NCBI GenBank assembly: GCA_947168885.1
Contig: CAMVNQ010000014.1
Span: 30,571-94,570 of the forward strand
Reading direction: 5' to 3'
DNA: 64,000 bases
From: an uncultured Clostridia bacterium
Lineage (GTDB): Bacteria; Bacillota; Clostridia; Oscillospirales; Ruminococcaceae
Below, piece after piece: positions 9,984-18,084 of this stretch. Positions within the stretch are counted from its first letter, which is position 1. Each line of letters starts with the position of its first letter. The translations under genes and the position numbers were made by a program. The notes beneath the pieces were generated by a model that worked only from the letters and a program-made list of their open reading frames with translations, was not told the DNA's origin and ran no database searches.

Positions 9984-10289
9984 TTATACCGTTTCCGCAA
10001 ATCCGTTCTCTGTATAATAATGTTCCTCAAGCTCACCGAATTTCTCTATAAGCTTCATCGGCAGATCTGTGTGTTCGGAAACGTAACGGTAAACGTCCTC
10101 CGATTTGACACAAGGTGCATTTTCAGGATCCGCTTTCTCATAAACGAAGTCAGGGTTACCGTAACCGCTAATACCTATCTCAGAAAGGTAAAATTCCTCG
10201 TTTTCGAGATAGTCGTACACTTGTCTCAGAGAGCTTCCGCTTTCTTTGGCAATATACCGTGCAAGGTCGTCAAAATCAAGTTCAGCCAT
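9984..10289 (-). CDS. Hypothetical acidic protein (101 aa)
   Basis: This 101-residue soluble, acidic protein is not recognised. The sequence suggests an all-helical fold with repeated short helices (YRYVSEHTDLP, MKLIEKFGELE) and no cysteines apart from one. A clear GAAAGGAG ribosome site precedes the ATG. It follows a second small hypothetical gene by 16 bases, so the two probably form one unit. Confidence 0.7.
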   Translation of the reverse strand: MAELDFDDLARYIAKESGSSLRQVYDYLENEEFYLSEIGISGYGNPDFVYEKADPENAPCVKSEDVYRYVSEHTDLPMKLIEKFGELEEHYYTENGFAETV

Positions 10290-10305
10290 AATTTCTCCTT
10301 TCAGT

Positions 10306-10527
10306 TTACCGAACGTTAGTTATCATCCATCTCAGGCTTTCAAGAGAGCAAATCAAGCCGTCCATACCTTCCGAAACGGTTACTTCTTCGCCTGCATCGA
10401 CTTTTTCACAGAAGCGCATGGACTGGTTCAAGTGTTCCTCGCAGTTGAACGCTCCCATCAGCTTTTCGTAAACGCTGTCTGCGATCTCGTCCTCATCGGG
10501 AATACTCTCACGCAGAGCGTTTATCAT
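10306..10527 (-). CDS. Hypothetical protein (73 aa), weak start
   Basis: This 73-residue acidic protein is probably helical, with cysteines in FNCEEH and RFCEKV. No family is recognised. The ATG at 10527 lacks a ribosome site and the frame is not convincingly open upstream, so it may be a 5'-truncated gene. The downstream gene starts 16 bases after its stop with a good ribosome site. The 10528-10680 gap holds no recognisable feature. Confidence 0.5.
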   Translation of the reverse strand: MINALRESIPDEDEIADSVYEKLMGAFNCEEHLNQSMRFCEKVDAGEEVTVSEGMDGLICSLESLRWMITNVR

Positions 10528-10680
10528 ATTTTTGATATATCATTATTTGCGTACTGCACGACAGGCGTAAAACAATGATTGCGATTTTGTTGTTATATGC
10601 AGATGCGAAACTCAAGTGACGAACGATGTTTCTGGTCGTACTCATACCTGAAAAAGTCCATACTTCGGATAGAGTGTTAC

Positions 10681-11976
10681 TTACATATTCATCGACTCGT
10701 GATCCAGCAGAAAATCGTAAATGTTAAGAGTCAGGATCCCGTATTCATCATAATGTGCGGGAACCATGTCTTTGGTAATAATAATTTTTTTGAAAGAATC
10801 GTTTATATTTCTGAACGGACGTATTTCCTGAGTGCGTTTATTCTCATCCGGTATAGCGTATGCAGACTGAATGTAGCAGCGTTTAGAGCCGAGATTGCAA
10901 ACGAAATCAACCTCAAGCTGCTTGCGTACAGAGTTGTTATTTGCATTTTTCTCGGTTACTTGTACGACTCCGACATCAACACTATACCCACGCATACGAA
11001 GTTCATTGTAGATAATGTTTTCCAGAATGTGGGTCTCCTCATACTGACGGAAGTTTATGCGGGCATTGCGAAGACCGAGATCAGAGAAATAGTATTTCTT
11101 GGGTGTCTCAATATACTCTCTTCCTTTAATATCATATCGCTGTGCCGATTCCATAAGAAATGAATCCTCAAAGTATTCAAGGTATTTAGTAACAGTTCCG
11201 GCAGTGATCCTTGATTTTTTCTCGCTGCGGAAAGTGTTTTTCAGTTTCTCGGGATTTGTGAGAGAACCTACTGCCGATGACAGCACATTAAGAAGATCTT
11301 CAAGCTCGCTCTGATTGCGGACTTTATGCCGCTTTATTATATCGCTGATATAGATCTCGCTGAAAAGATTATTGAGAAAAGCAGCCTTGTCGTTTGCGTC
11401 TTTACGCAGCACAATAAGCGGTATTCCTCCATAAAGCATATATTCGGCAAGTCCTGCATATTTGTCACCGCTGTATACAGACATAAACTCCGAAAAGCTG
11501 AGAGGGTACATGTGTATCTCGTCGCCTCTGCCTGAAAACTCAGTGATTATATCCTTTGATAGAAATTTAGCATTGCTGCCTGTAACATAAACATCTACAT
11601 TATCCTTGCGAAGATAGCTGTTCAGTACCGCTTCAAAGGAATCGAGCATCTGCACCTCGTCGAGCAGGAGATAATAAATACCGCTGTCTGCTACCTTAGT
11701 GCGGATATATGCCATAAACTTTTCTGGATCGGCTTTCCGGTTATTCTTCTGCATTTCGATCAGACTCTCGCCTATGAGCACCAGATCATCAGCGGAATCA
11801 AAGGCAAAGCGGATAATATGATCTTCCTGTACACCGGATTCAAGCAGATGATGATAGAAGATAGTGTTCAGAAGATAGGACTTTCCGCATCTGCGAATAC
11901 CTGTTATGACCTTGATGAGGCCATTTCCTTTCCGGTCTGTCATCTTTTTCAGGTAATAATCACGTTTTATCTCCAT
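10681..11976 (-). CDS. AAA-family ATPase with DUF4143 C-terminal domain
   Basis: This 431-residue cytoplasmic ATPase belongs to the AAA_14/DUF4143 group common in Firmicutes and Bacteroidetes. The P-loop GIRRCGKS spans about residues 26-33. The Walker B segment YYLLLDEVQ is near 105, followed by a sensor-like VTGSNAKFL. After the MYPLSFSEF motif comes a winged-helix region and a C-terminal nuclease-like fold with EVDFVCN. That last part is typical of DUF4143, whose role is unproven. Such genes behave as mobile, strain-specific single genes and are sometimes proposed as DNA-related or toxin-like. It stands alone with its own promoter. Confidence 0.85.
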   Translation of the reverse strand: MEIKRDYYLKKMTDRKGNGLIKVITGIRRCGKSYLLNTIFYHHLLESGVQEDHIIRFAFDSADDLVLIGESLIEMQKNNRKADPEKFMAYIRTKVADSGIYYLLLDEVQMLDSFEAVLNSYLRKDNVDVYVTGSNAKFLSKDIITEFSGRGDEIHMYPLSFSEFMSVYSGDKYAGLAEYMLYGGIPLIVLRKDANDKAAFLNNLFSEIYISDIIKRHKVRNQSELEDLLNVLSSAVGSLTNPEKLKNTFRSEKKSRITAGTVTKYLEYFEDSFLMESAQRYDIKGREYIETPKKYYFSDLGLRNARINFRQYEETHILENIIYNELRMRGYSVDVGVVQVTEKNANNNSVRKQLEVDFVCNLGSKRCYIQSAYAIPDENKRTQEIRPFRNINDSFKKIIITKDMVPAHYDEYGILTLNIYDFLLDHESMNM

Positions 11977-12022
11977 ACGATTTACTCCTACAATAGATTT
12001 TTGCAGCTTTATATGTATTTCT

Positions 12023-12051
12023 ATTATAGCATGTTATGCTTTACATGTCAA
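12023..12051 (-). promoter_or_regulatory. Consensus sigma-A promoter of the AAA ATPase gene
   Basis: Minus-strand TTGACA and TATAAT have a 17-base spacer, 47 bases upstream of the start at 11976. Between this promoter and the toxin-antitoxin operator at 12370 there are about 320 bases in which no gene or RNA could be recognised. Confidence 0.82.
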
Positions 12052-12369
12052 TATATAATAATAGATTTGCGCATATAGGTGCAAATTTCTATTCTATATG
12101 TCTTGATGGGCGTGCAAGCATTATCATATTTCTGAATCTGAAGTATAATATTCGTAATGCTCAGGTCTGGGATTCGAGTTCGTTCACCAGTTTCACTCAA
12201 ACGGGTTAACCACGCGGCTTATCGACTGCATGGTTAAATTATTTTTGTGTTAAAAGACCAACTATTACCTATCGGGGATTTATTGGAGACTTACGCGAAA
12301 AAGCATGAAGATACGGCAGAAACGGCTTGTAAGTCCAGTACAAGAGGGATCAAAATATTTTTCAACAAA

Positions 12370-12401
12370 TGCTTGCAATTGCAAGCAAAATGTGTTATAA
12401 T
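12370..12401 (+). promoter_or_regulatory. relBE-type promoter with an 18-bp palindromic operator over the -35 box
   Basis: The perfect palindrome TGCTTGCAATTGCAAGCA (12370-12387) contains the -35 box TTGCAA (12373-12378). After a 17-base spacer comes TATAAT (12396-12401). A palindrome on the -35 box directly before an antitoxin gene is the expected position for autorepression by a RelB-RelE complex. Confidence 0.75.
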
Positions 12402-12429
12402 AATAAAAACATATTCGGGAGGCGATATC

Positions 12430-12735
12430 ATGGCAAATACAACAGCCGTTTACGCGAGGATAGATACTGACCTTAAAGAGAACGCAGAGGGTATTCTGTC
12501 AAAGCTTGGAATTACTCCGGCAAGTGCGATACAGATGCTTTACAGTCAGATTGTGCTGCGGCAGGGTATGCCGTTTGAGTTGAAGCTGCCCGCTCCTGCA
12601 CCTGTAGCTATCGGCAGTCTGAGCAAGGAGCAGCTTGACGCTGAATTACAAAAGGGCATTGATTCCTTGAAAACCGGCAAACGTTACACAGCCGATGAGG
12701 TCGATGAAATGCTGCGTAAGGAGTTCGGGATATAA
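12430..12735 (+). CDS. relB: RelB/DinJ-family antitoxin
   Basis: This 101-residue antitoxin would bind and neutralise the adjacent toxin and, with it, repress the operon. The N-terminus (NTTAVYARIDTDLKENAEG) is the ribbon-helix-helix strand and first helix of the RelB/DinJ family, and the segment GITPASAIQMLYSQI is its second helix. The C-terminal half (residues 60-101) is charged and flexible, as expected for the toxin-wrapping part. The frame is open upstream, but ATG 12430 follows GGGAGGCGATATC and fits the family. Its stop overlaps the toxin start by one base. Confidence 0.9.
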   Translation: MANTTAVYARIDTDLKENAEGILSKLGITPASAIQMLYSQIVLRQGMPFELKLPAPAPVAIGSLSKEQLDAELQKGIDSLKTGKRYTADEVDEMLRKEFGI

Positions 12736-13052
12736 TGGAAACTTATACTTTGATCTATTCTCCGGAAGCTGCAAATGACCTGCGCTTGATATATTCTTAC
12801 ATTGCATTTACGCTCCAAGAGCCGGATACTGCTGAAAACCTTGTAAATGAGATAAGAGCAGAGATACGAAAGCTAGATCAGCAGCCGGAACGGTATGCGC
12901 CTGTCGATTGGGAGCCGTGGCAGAGTATGAGTATGCGAAAGCTGCCGGTAAAAAATTACGTTGCTTTTTATTTGGTTGACAACGATAGCAACGAAGTCTA
13001 TATCACCCGAATATTTTACGGCGGCAGAAATATCGAGAATATAATCAAATAA
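12735..13052 (+). CDS. relE: RelE/ParE-family toxin
   Basis: This 105-residue toxin of the RelE/ParE superfamily is probably a ribosome-dependent mRNA interferase, although ParE-type gyrase action cannot be excluded from sequence. The start YTLIYSPEAANDL, the internal RKLPVKNYVAFYLV and the terminal VYITRIFYGGRNIENII are the canonical strands of the fold. Translation is coupled to the antitoxin through TAATG (the stop TAA and start ATG share one base). The gene is followed by a strong terminator shared with the convergent gene. Confidence 0.9.
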   Translation: METYTLIYSPEAANDLRLIYSYIAFTLQEPDTAENLVNEIRAEIRKLDQQPERYAPVDWEPWQSMSMRKLPVKNYVAFYLVDNDSNEVYITRIFYGGRNIENIIK

Positions 13053-13146
13053 CAGTAAAATGCCACCTGTTCTTTGTAGGAGGGCATACCTTATGTAAAA
13101 AAATGAATAGTGCTGCAGTCGTTTCTTGCAAAATCTGATATGAGAA

Positions 13147-13188
13147 ACCCTGCTGCCGACATTAAGTCGGTGGCAGGGTGTTTTTTTT
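13147..13188 (+). terminator. Strong terminator of the toxin-antitoxin operon
   Basis: The hairpin with arms ACCCTGCTGCCGAC and GTCGGTGGCAGGGT (two wobble pairs, five-base loop) is followed by GTTTTTTTTC. It overlaps the last codons of the convergent 13162-13662 gene. Confidence 0.88.
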
Positions 13189-13662
13189 CTTGTTAACTAT
13201 ACTCTGTATGAGCGTCCATATCTCAGATTTTTGTAAATCCCTTCTTTTCCTATGAATGGTATTATAATTCGGGAAGTCGTTTGGCCATTGCCCTCTACTC
13301 ACATTATTTACTTCAATATATATAATTGTTTCAATTACCTCTTTAAGTGATAACTTTTGAGGGTTGTAAACAGCTTTGATTTGAGGCGCAATTTCTTCCC
13401 ATTCAGCATCGGTAAAAATAGACTGCTTTGATGACGAATGATTTTCGTATAGAATACCAAACCCATGTGAAAAAGAAAAATTAATATCATCTTTCGCAGC
13501 AATAGAATATAAACGGCAAATCTGTTTTCTATAATTCTCAGTTTCCAATTGAAAGCTACGCTTATAATAGTTTTCACAAAAGCATTTAATAGTTTTACCA
13601 TCTATAATCATAGGAATATCAGTATAATGATACTTATTATCCCTTTTCACGTATTGTGCCAA
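13162..13662 (-). CDS. Hypothetical protein of the AT-rich cassette (166 aa)
   Basis: This 166-residue soluble protein is not recognised. It has several aromatic-rich stretches (KYHYTDIPM, CFCENYYKR), a central FSHGFGILYENHSSS segment and a basic C-terminus ending VNKKKNTLPPT. The first codon of the frame is TTG at 13662, two bases after the upstream stop. A GTG 15 bases further in is an alternative start. Base composition is visibly more AT-rich than the flanks, as in its upstream partner, suggesting horizontal acquisition as a pair. A defence role is possible but nothing in the sequence proves it. Confidence 0.6.
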   Translation of the reverse strand: MAQYVKRDNKYHYTDIPMIIDGKTIKCFCENYYKRSFQLETENYRKQICRLYSIAAKDDINFSFSHGFGILYENHSSSKQSIFTDAEWEEIAPQIKAVYNPQKLSLKEVIETIIYIEVNNVSRGQWPNDFPNYNTIHRKRRDLQKSEIWTLIQSIVNKKKNTLPPT

Positions 13663-13664
13663 CT

Positions 13665-14672
13665 TTAATGTTCTGCTTTTACGAATGTATTTTCTAGCAG
13701 CATTAAATTTTTCCCTATAAAATCAGCTTTTTTTAATCCGCGTAATTTAGGAATTTCATACGGAGTAACACGTTTTCCTATATACAAAATATATTTGTTG
13801 AATTTATTCCAGAAATCACAGATGTGATTATATAGGAGAGCAGTATTTTTTCCTCTATTTGAATCAAGGTACGAAAGATAATCATTATTAGCATCATCAA
13901 TAACTATCTTCCACTGGTCAAATTTTTCAATTAAGTCAATATCAACGCCTGATGAAGGATCAACATTCTCAATGAAGTGTTTTATACCTTCCTGAGAGAG
14001 AATATTTATAAAACTTGAAAAAATATAACGATGAGGTATAGTAATTTTTAGTTCATTACAATCCCATTTATAATCAGAAGTATATGGATTAGATGCTATT
14101 TTTCTACAAATGTCATTTAAGCCTGAAAGCTCCTCTTTACTAGCACCACCAGTGTTTCTTATTTTGCCTAAAACTACATAGAACAATGTCTGTTGTAAAA
14201 GCTCATTAAATATATAAGAGCTTTGGTGAAGAAATGATTCTTTGTCTTGATCAAAAAAACGCGTAAAATGGTTATAGCTCTCTTGCTCAACGGAAGTGTC
14301 TTTCTCAATAAGATAAAAAATTGATAAAATAATGAGAGGCTTGTCGTCTTCAGAAAACATATCAGAAAGGTTATCTGTAATCTGTTCCTTTAGTTCTTTT
14401 ATTTTCCGAGTAGATAAGGTTTCATATTCCAATTGTTGGACATGAGGTATATCTCTTTTACAGTTTTTTACTTTATTAACCAAAGTATGCTCCGGTTCTA
14501 TTTCGTCTGAATATTGGGTCGAGAAAAAAATGGAGATACTTCTATCATACAAGTCTTCAAAAGTATTATTATTGCGTACGTAATTACCTCTGTTTACATC
14601 ATTTACGTTCTTAGTATCGGTCATACGATAGTAATTTAATATGCTGAGCAACATTCCTGGGCACAAGATCAT
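13665..14672 (-). CDS. Hypothetical protein of the AT-rich cassette (335 aa)
   Basis: This 335-residue soluble, largely helical and acidic protein is not recognised. Residues 90-125 (TRKIKELKEQITDNLSDMF) look like a coiled or helical segment. Residues 205-290 are aromatic-rich, and the end is LLENTFVKAEH. The ATG is preceded by an excellent ribosome site (GGAGGAAATAAAA). It is separated from the 166-residue partner by two bases, so the pair is translationally linked. Low GC and lysine/asparagine-rich content contrast with the neighbourhood. Confidence 0.65.
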   Translation of the reverse strand: MILCPGMLLSILNYYRMTDTKNVNDVNRGNYVRNNNTFEDLYDRSISIFFSTQYSDEIEPEHTLVNKVKNCKRDIPHVQQLEYETLSTRKIKELKEQITDNLSDMFSEDDKPLIILSIFYLIEKDTSVEQESYNHFTRFFDQDKESFLHQSSYIFNELLQQTLFYVVLGKIRNTGGASKEELSGLNDICRKIASNPYTSDYKWDCNELKITIPHRYIFSSFINILSQEGIKHFIENVDPSSGVDIDLIEKFDQWKIVIDDANNDYLSYLDSNRGKNTALLYNHICDFWNKFNKYILYIGKRVTPYEIPKLRGLKKADFIGKNLMLLENTFVKAEH

Positions 14673-14774
14673 TTTTATTTCCTCCGTATATATTAATCAG
14701 GGTTTGACATTTGAAGGTGGGTTATACAGGTACTGCACACAAAAATGAAAATATCAAAACCGGCGAATAGTCGA

Positions 14775-14808
14775 AGTGCTGTATTATTATAGGTAATAAT
14801 GCAGCACT
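14775..14808. terminator. Long hairpin, possible terminator
   Basis: Arms AGTGCTGTATTATTA and TAATAATGCAGCACT pair over 15 positions with one wobble around a four-base loop. CTTTTGTC follows on the plus strand. No plus-strand gene is visible upstream, so its purpose is unclear. Confidence 0.45.
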
Positions 14809-14862
14809 CTTTTGTCAACCGTATGTCACTTTAATACTGCAAAAAGTGTGGTAAAATATTAT

Positions 14863-15097
14863 TGTCGAAAGGGACCATTCCCTTCTCGATGCCGGCTAAT
14901 TATTATTGAGCGCTTTACAGCAAATGCTGTCGTTGTAATATAAATATTTCCTTGCAAGTATGCTGGGAGGCTGTATAGCGTTCAAGCTAAGGCGGGTTTA
15001 GCGAACGGATGCGCTGAGCCGTGTTAGAGGAAGATCCACTTAAATTGTTAAACGACGGCTGGACGAAGGTCACCACATAAGAAAGGAGGAGAGCTCG
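14863..15097 (+). ncRNA. Candidate structured leader RNA upstream of a small ORF
   Basis: This 235-base non-coding stretch is rich in complementary segments. There is a hairpin AAGGGA/TCCCTT near 14870, and ACAGCA/TGCTGT near 14928. A long imperfect stem at 14970-15020 nests GGCT/AGCC, AGCG/CGCT, GTTC/GAAC and GCTAA/TTAGC. It runs directly into GAAAGGAGGAGAGCTCG and an ATG at 15098. Riboswitch, T-box and group II intron consensus features known to me were not found. It could be a cis-regulatory RNA, part of a mobile element, or a free RNA. Confidence 0.35.
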
Positions 15098-15415
15098 ATG
15101 AGAGACTTCAGATTTCCAGACTGTTTCGACAAAATGAGGAAAGACAGTTCTTCTGCGGAGCAGGAGGCACGTCTTCAAAATGTCGAGACCGAGAAGACCA
15201 TACCTTTTAAAAAGGTATGGGAGAAGTTGAAGAGAGCGGAAAAAGCGATAATATATGTACTTACCTTAATCACCGCTACTATTAATAATAGTTGGCTGTG
15301 TCACAACATTTTGTTGGTTTTTTTAGGCGCCGCCTCAAACTCCGCTGGCCGCTCCGCATCGCCACAGGATGCGACAAGCGTGACCGCCAAAAGTGTTTTC
15401 GACGCGCGCATTTAA
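15098..15415 (+). CDS. Small ORF after the structured leader (105 aa, uncertain)
   Basis: An ATG with a very strong ribosome site (AAAGGAGGAGAGCTCG) opens a 105-residue frame. Residues 1-60 are charged (RDFRFPDCFDKMRK then KKVWEKLKRAEK), and residues 62-80 are hydrophobic (IIYVLTLITAT). The last 30 residues run through GC-rich DNA that looks non-coding, so the natural 3' end may have been lost. A similar N-terminus (NRKFRFSDCMLMKRR) is encoded at about 15715, which suggests a repeated element. No family is recognised. Confidence 0.4.
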   Translation: MRDFRFPDCFDKMRKDSSSAEQEARLQNVETEKTIPFKKVWEKLKRAEKAIIYVLTLITATINNSWLCHNILLVFLGAASNSAGRSASPQDATSVTAKSVFDARI

Positions 15416-15481
15416 GCTGTCAGCGACAGACGCAGGCCAGGGTTTAACTCTGGGACCTTTGAGTGCGTTTTATTCAGATAA

Positions 15482-15533
15482 GGGGGCTCTGCCCCCGTTT
15501 CACCCACGCCGGGGGTTATTCAGCCCCCGGGCC
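15482..15533. repeat. GC-rich palindromic repeat pair
   Basis: GGGGGCTCTGCCCCC and, 14 bases later, GGGGGTTATTCAGCCCCC form two consecutive strong hairpins in otherwise gene-free DNA (15416-15738). They resemble palindromic intergenic units dispersed in some Clostridia, but no second copy was found in this window. Confidence 0.4.
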
Positions 15534-15738
15534 CTTAAACCAGCGTAATGCTGACCACGAACATGCGCTTCGCGCAAATGTTAACCATTTGCAGTGACAG
15601 AACCTAATAGTTATGTCTGTCATCCATAAAGTGGCAGCATAATTATGGTTCATTGATAAAATTTTAACATTTGCTTCTTCTTCAGCTTCTTCTCTTAATA
15701 ATACAGCATATGCAAAACCGTAAATTCAGGTTTTCTGA

Positions 15739-17451
15739 CTGTATGCTCATGAAGAGAAGAAGTACTACAAGAATGATGAAGCGGCGGAGCGCAAGGACGA
15801 TATCCGGGTATGCGCCCGGGCGGCGCTTCCCGACCCCGCATATCTCGCGCTGGGTTGGGACGAAACGGCGATGTTCCCGACAGTACGCATGAGAGTGTCG
15901 CCGTTGGTATTGAAGGCTGTCTTCAGACCGAATACGGAAATGAGCTATACAGACATGTGCGACAGTATTCCGTCAATAATTGCGGTATATCCCGACGGAA
16001 CGGCCGCAGAGCTTGAAGCGGGTCTCCCGAAGCCAGAAAATATCTCCGGCGAACAGTGGTGGAGCGTACTATATGTCCCCGCTTCTCCCGATACACCCTC
16101 GCTTCGCGCTGCGGAAAAAGTCATAATGAACGGCGAAGAGATATCCTTCGATCTGCTGAGCACAGACGAGCTGACCGATATCACTGAAGCGACGGGCATG
16201 GTGCTCGAATTCACGGATATGACCGCTGAAATACTGAGTGTTGATTATGACGGTCATTTCCTTCGTGTGATCTACACAGCCGATTATAACGGGAAGCCCT
16301 ACAATCCCGAAAGGGATAACTACCTCGGTGTTTATGAATATCAGAGCACCTTAAAACGGCACTGGTTCAACAGTACTGCTAAAATACCCGAGCTCGGGGA
16401 CAATGTGTATATGGTCACATACGAGCTGGAGCTTGCACCCGGCGAGACCACAGACCGCCTCGCGTTTGAATATTGCCCCACAGATCAGCCGTATGATGAG
16501 AGCACGCTACAGAGAACGGGTTTTTACAAAGTGACGGGCATAGGTGACGATATGCACCCGGAGAAGTACTATGCCGCACCGACAGACACCGGCGACATAA
16601 AGGGTATCGTGATCTCGCCGCTCGGCGCGTATGTCCTCGATGAGACGGGTAAGGCATATTTCCACGCGGCGGACAGCCTGATATTCAGCTTTAAGGACGG
16701 TACGACGGAGGACTTCACGATAGCAAATGGTCTTTCTATGGTAGAATACTATACCGATGAGCCCGACCATGATACTGAGGCAAAATTCAGCTACGTTATG
16801 AATGCACTGGGTCTGTCGGACACTTCTCCCGTGGGGCTCGCCATAACAACTATGATATGGCCGGATCATGATTATATTAATGTGGACAATATCTCGGCGG
16901 TAATTCTGGACGGTACGATAATAACGAATAATATATATCTCTCGCAGATTGCGGGAATATACGGACCCGGTGAGGAACCGTATGAAGTAGTCGAGAGCGA
17001 GGAAACTACAGAAAACACGACTGTTGCAGATCTCCCCGAATTTCCCATAGCGATAGACAATGGGAACGGCTTTTACGGCGAATATCTCGAAACTCCGCTC
17101 ACGGGCGAAGAAGCATGGGAGCTCGTAAAAGAGCGCGGCGGCATAGACTTTGACTATGACCTGCCGTATGACAAGAGTCTGTTTACCTATAACGGCTGTG
17201 AGTTTTGCATAGAATACGCCGATTGTGATGTTACGGCATTTGTCGGCGGCACGGTGGAATACTCGGGCTGGTGTAGCGGTTACGGTCTTGCTGTGCTGAT
17301 ACGCGACGACAACGGACATTACTGGTTCTGGGGACATCTCAGTGAGGTAAGCGCCGCGGAAGGCGACACCGTATGCGCCGGTGATGTTATCGGACATACC
17401 GGAAGCACCGGATATGCGACAAATCAGCGCTACGCAATGAGCGTAGGATAA
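15739..17451 (+). pseudogene. M23-type peptidase gene broken at both ends
   Basis: The frame opens right after an in-frame TGA (15736) with no usable start codon and runs for about 570 residues. The first in-frame ATG is at 15871, without a ribosome site. The N-terminal and middle parts are acidic, beta-rich and unrecognised. The final 70 residues match the LytM/M23 fold (GGTVEYSGWCSGYGLAVLIRD, WFWGHLSEV, GDVIGHTGSTG), but the metal-binding HLHFE strand that should follow is missing and is replaced by ATNQRYAMSVG and a stop. The gene therefore lacks its signal peptide and its catalytic end and cannot make an active endopeptidase. Confidence 0.7.
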
Positions 17452-17996
17452 AACCCAATACCCCGTATCGCTGAAATCCGGCGGTACGGGGCTAATTTCT
17501 GACAATTCCTACGCAACAGTTCCTCTGCACCCCTGATCGTCACAGCCAAAAATTGGGAGTATGATCCCGAATCGAACTGTTCGTTTCGGGACGAATCCGG
17601 GAATAAAAACATCCAGTTAACTGCGTTGTACAGCGCCCGGAATCGACAGGTAATATACTTACCCTGCCCGATACCTTGACGGGCTTAAAACGCGATATTT
17701 TTCTCGGTGCAGAAAACAGGACAAGTGAGATCATCGCCTGTCCTGTTCCTGAATATTCGACTGTCTAACTATGATTGCTGGGTCAACTCGTGGTCAACAA
17801 ACTTACTTTTGGTCAACTGAAAATGCTTAATTCCGTTTGACTATACCAGACGGAAACTGCGGTATAATGCAGGTTGACACACTTTGCTATATTTGGCAAC
17901 AAGCGTTGGGCTTTTGGACAAAAAAAGGTCAGAATGAACGGAATCTAAACACATCATACTGTTTCAAAACATTACTGCGGTAATTCTTTTAAAATA
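17452..17996. other. Gene-poor stretch with hairpins and three GGTCAAC repeats
   Basis: No gene is seen. The hairpin CCCCGTA...TACGGGG (17461-17491) follows the broken peptidase gene. AACAGGACA (17715-17723) pairs with TGTCCTGTT (17739-17747). The heptamer GGTCAAC occurs at 17781, 17792 and 17811 in the same orientation. These could be protein-binding repeats or remains of a mobile element. Confidence 0.4.
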
Positions 17997-18025
17997 TTGA
18001 CCATTTTACGAATTTATGATATAAT
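17997..18025 (+). promoter_or_regulatory. Sigma-A-type promoter of the methyltransferase-STAS gene
   Basis: TTGACC and TATAAT are separated by 17 bases, 60 bases upstream of the ATG at 18085. Confidence 0.8.
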
Positions 18026-18084
18026 AAATTAGTAAAACAGCATTGGTATAAATCGCTATTATTTTCAATCCAAGGAGGACTACC

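Noticed and set aside
12155..12240. tRNA-like string (GGGATTCGAGTTCG...)
   Set aside because: No acceptor stem, anticodon arm or CCA end can be paired around it.
14863..15097. Group II intron or retron RNA
   Set aside because: No GUGYG 5' end, domain V hairpin or reverse transcriptase gene was found; the following ORF is not a reverse transcriptase.
17781..17817. Three GGTCAAC heptamers as a CRISPR or attachment site
   Set aside because: The repeats are too short, spacing is uneven (11 and 19 bases) and no cas or integrase gene is nearby.
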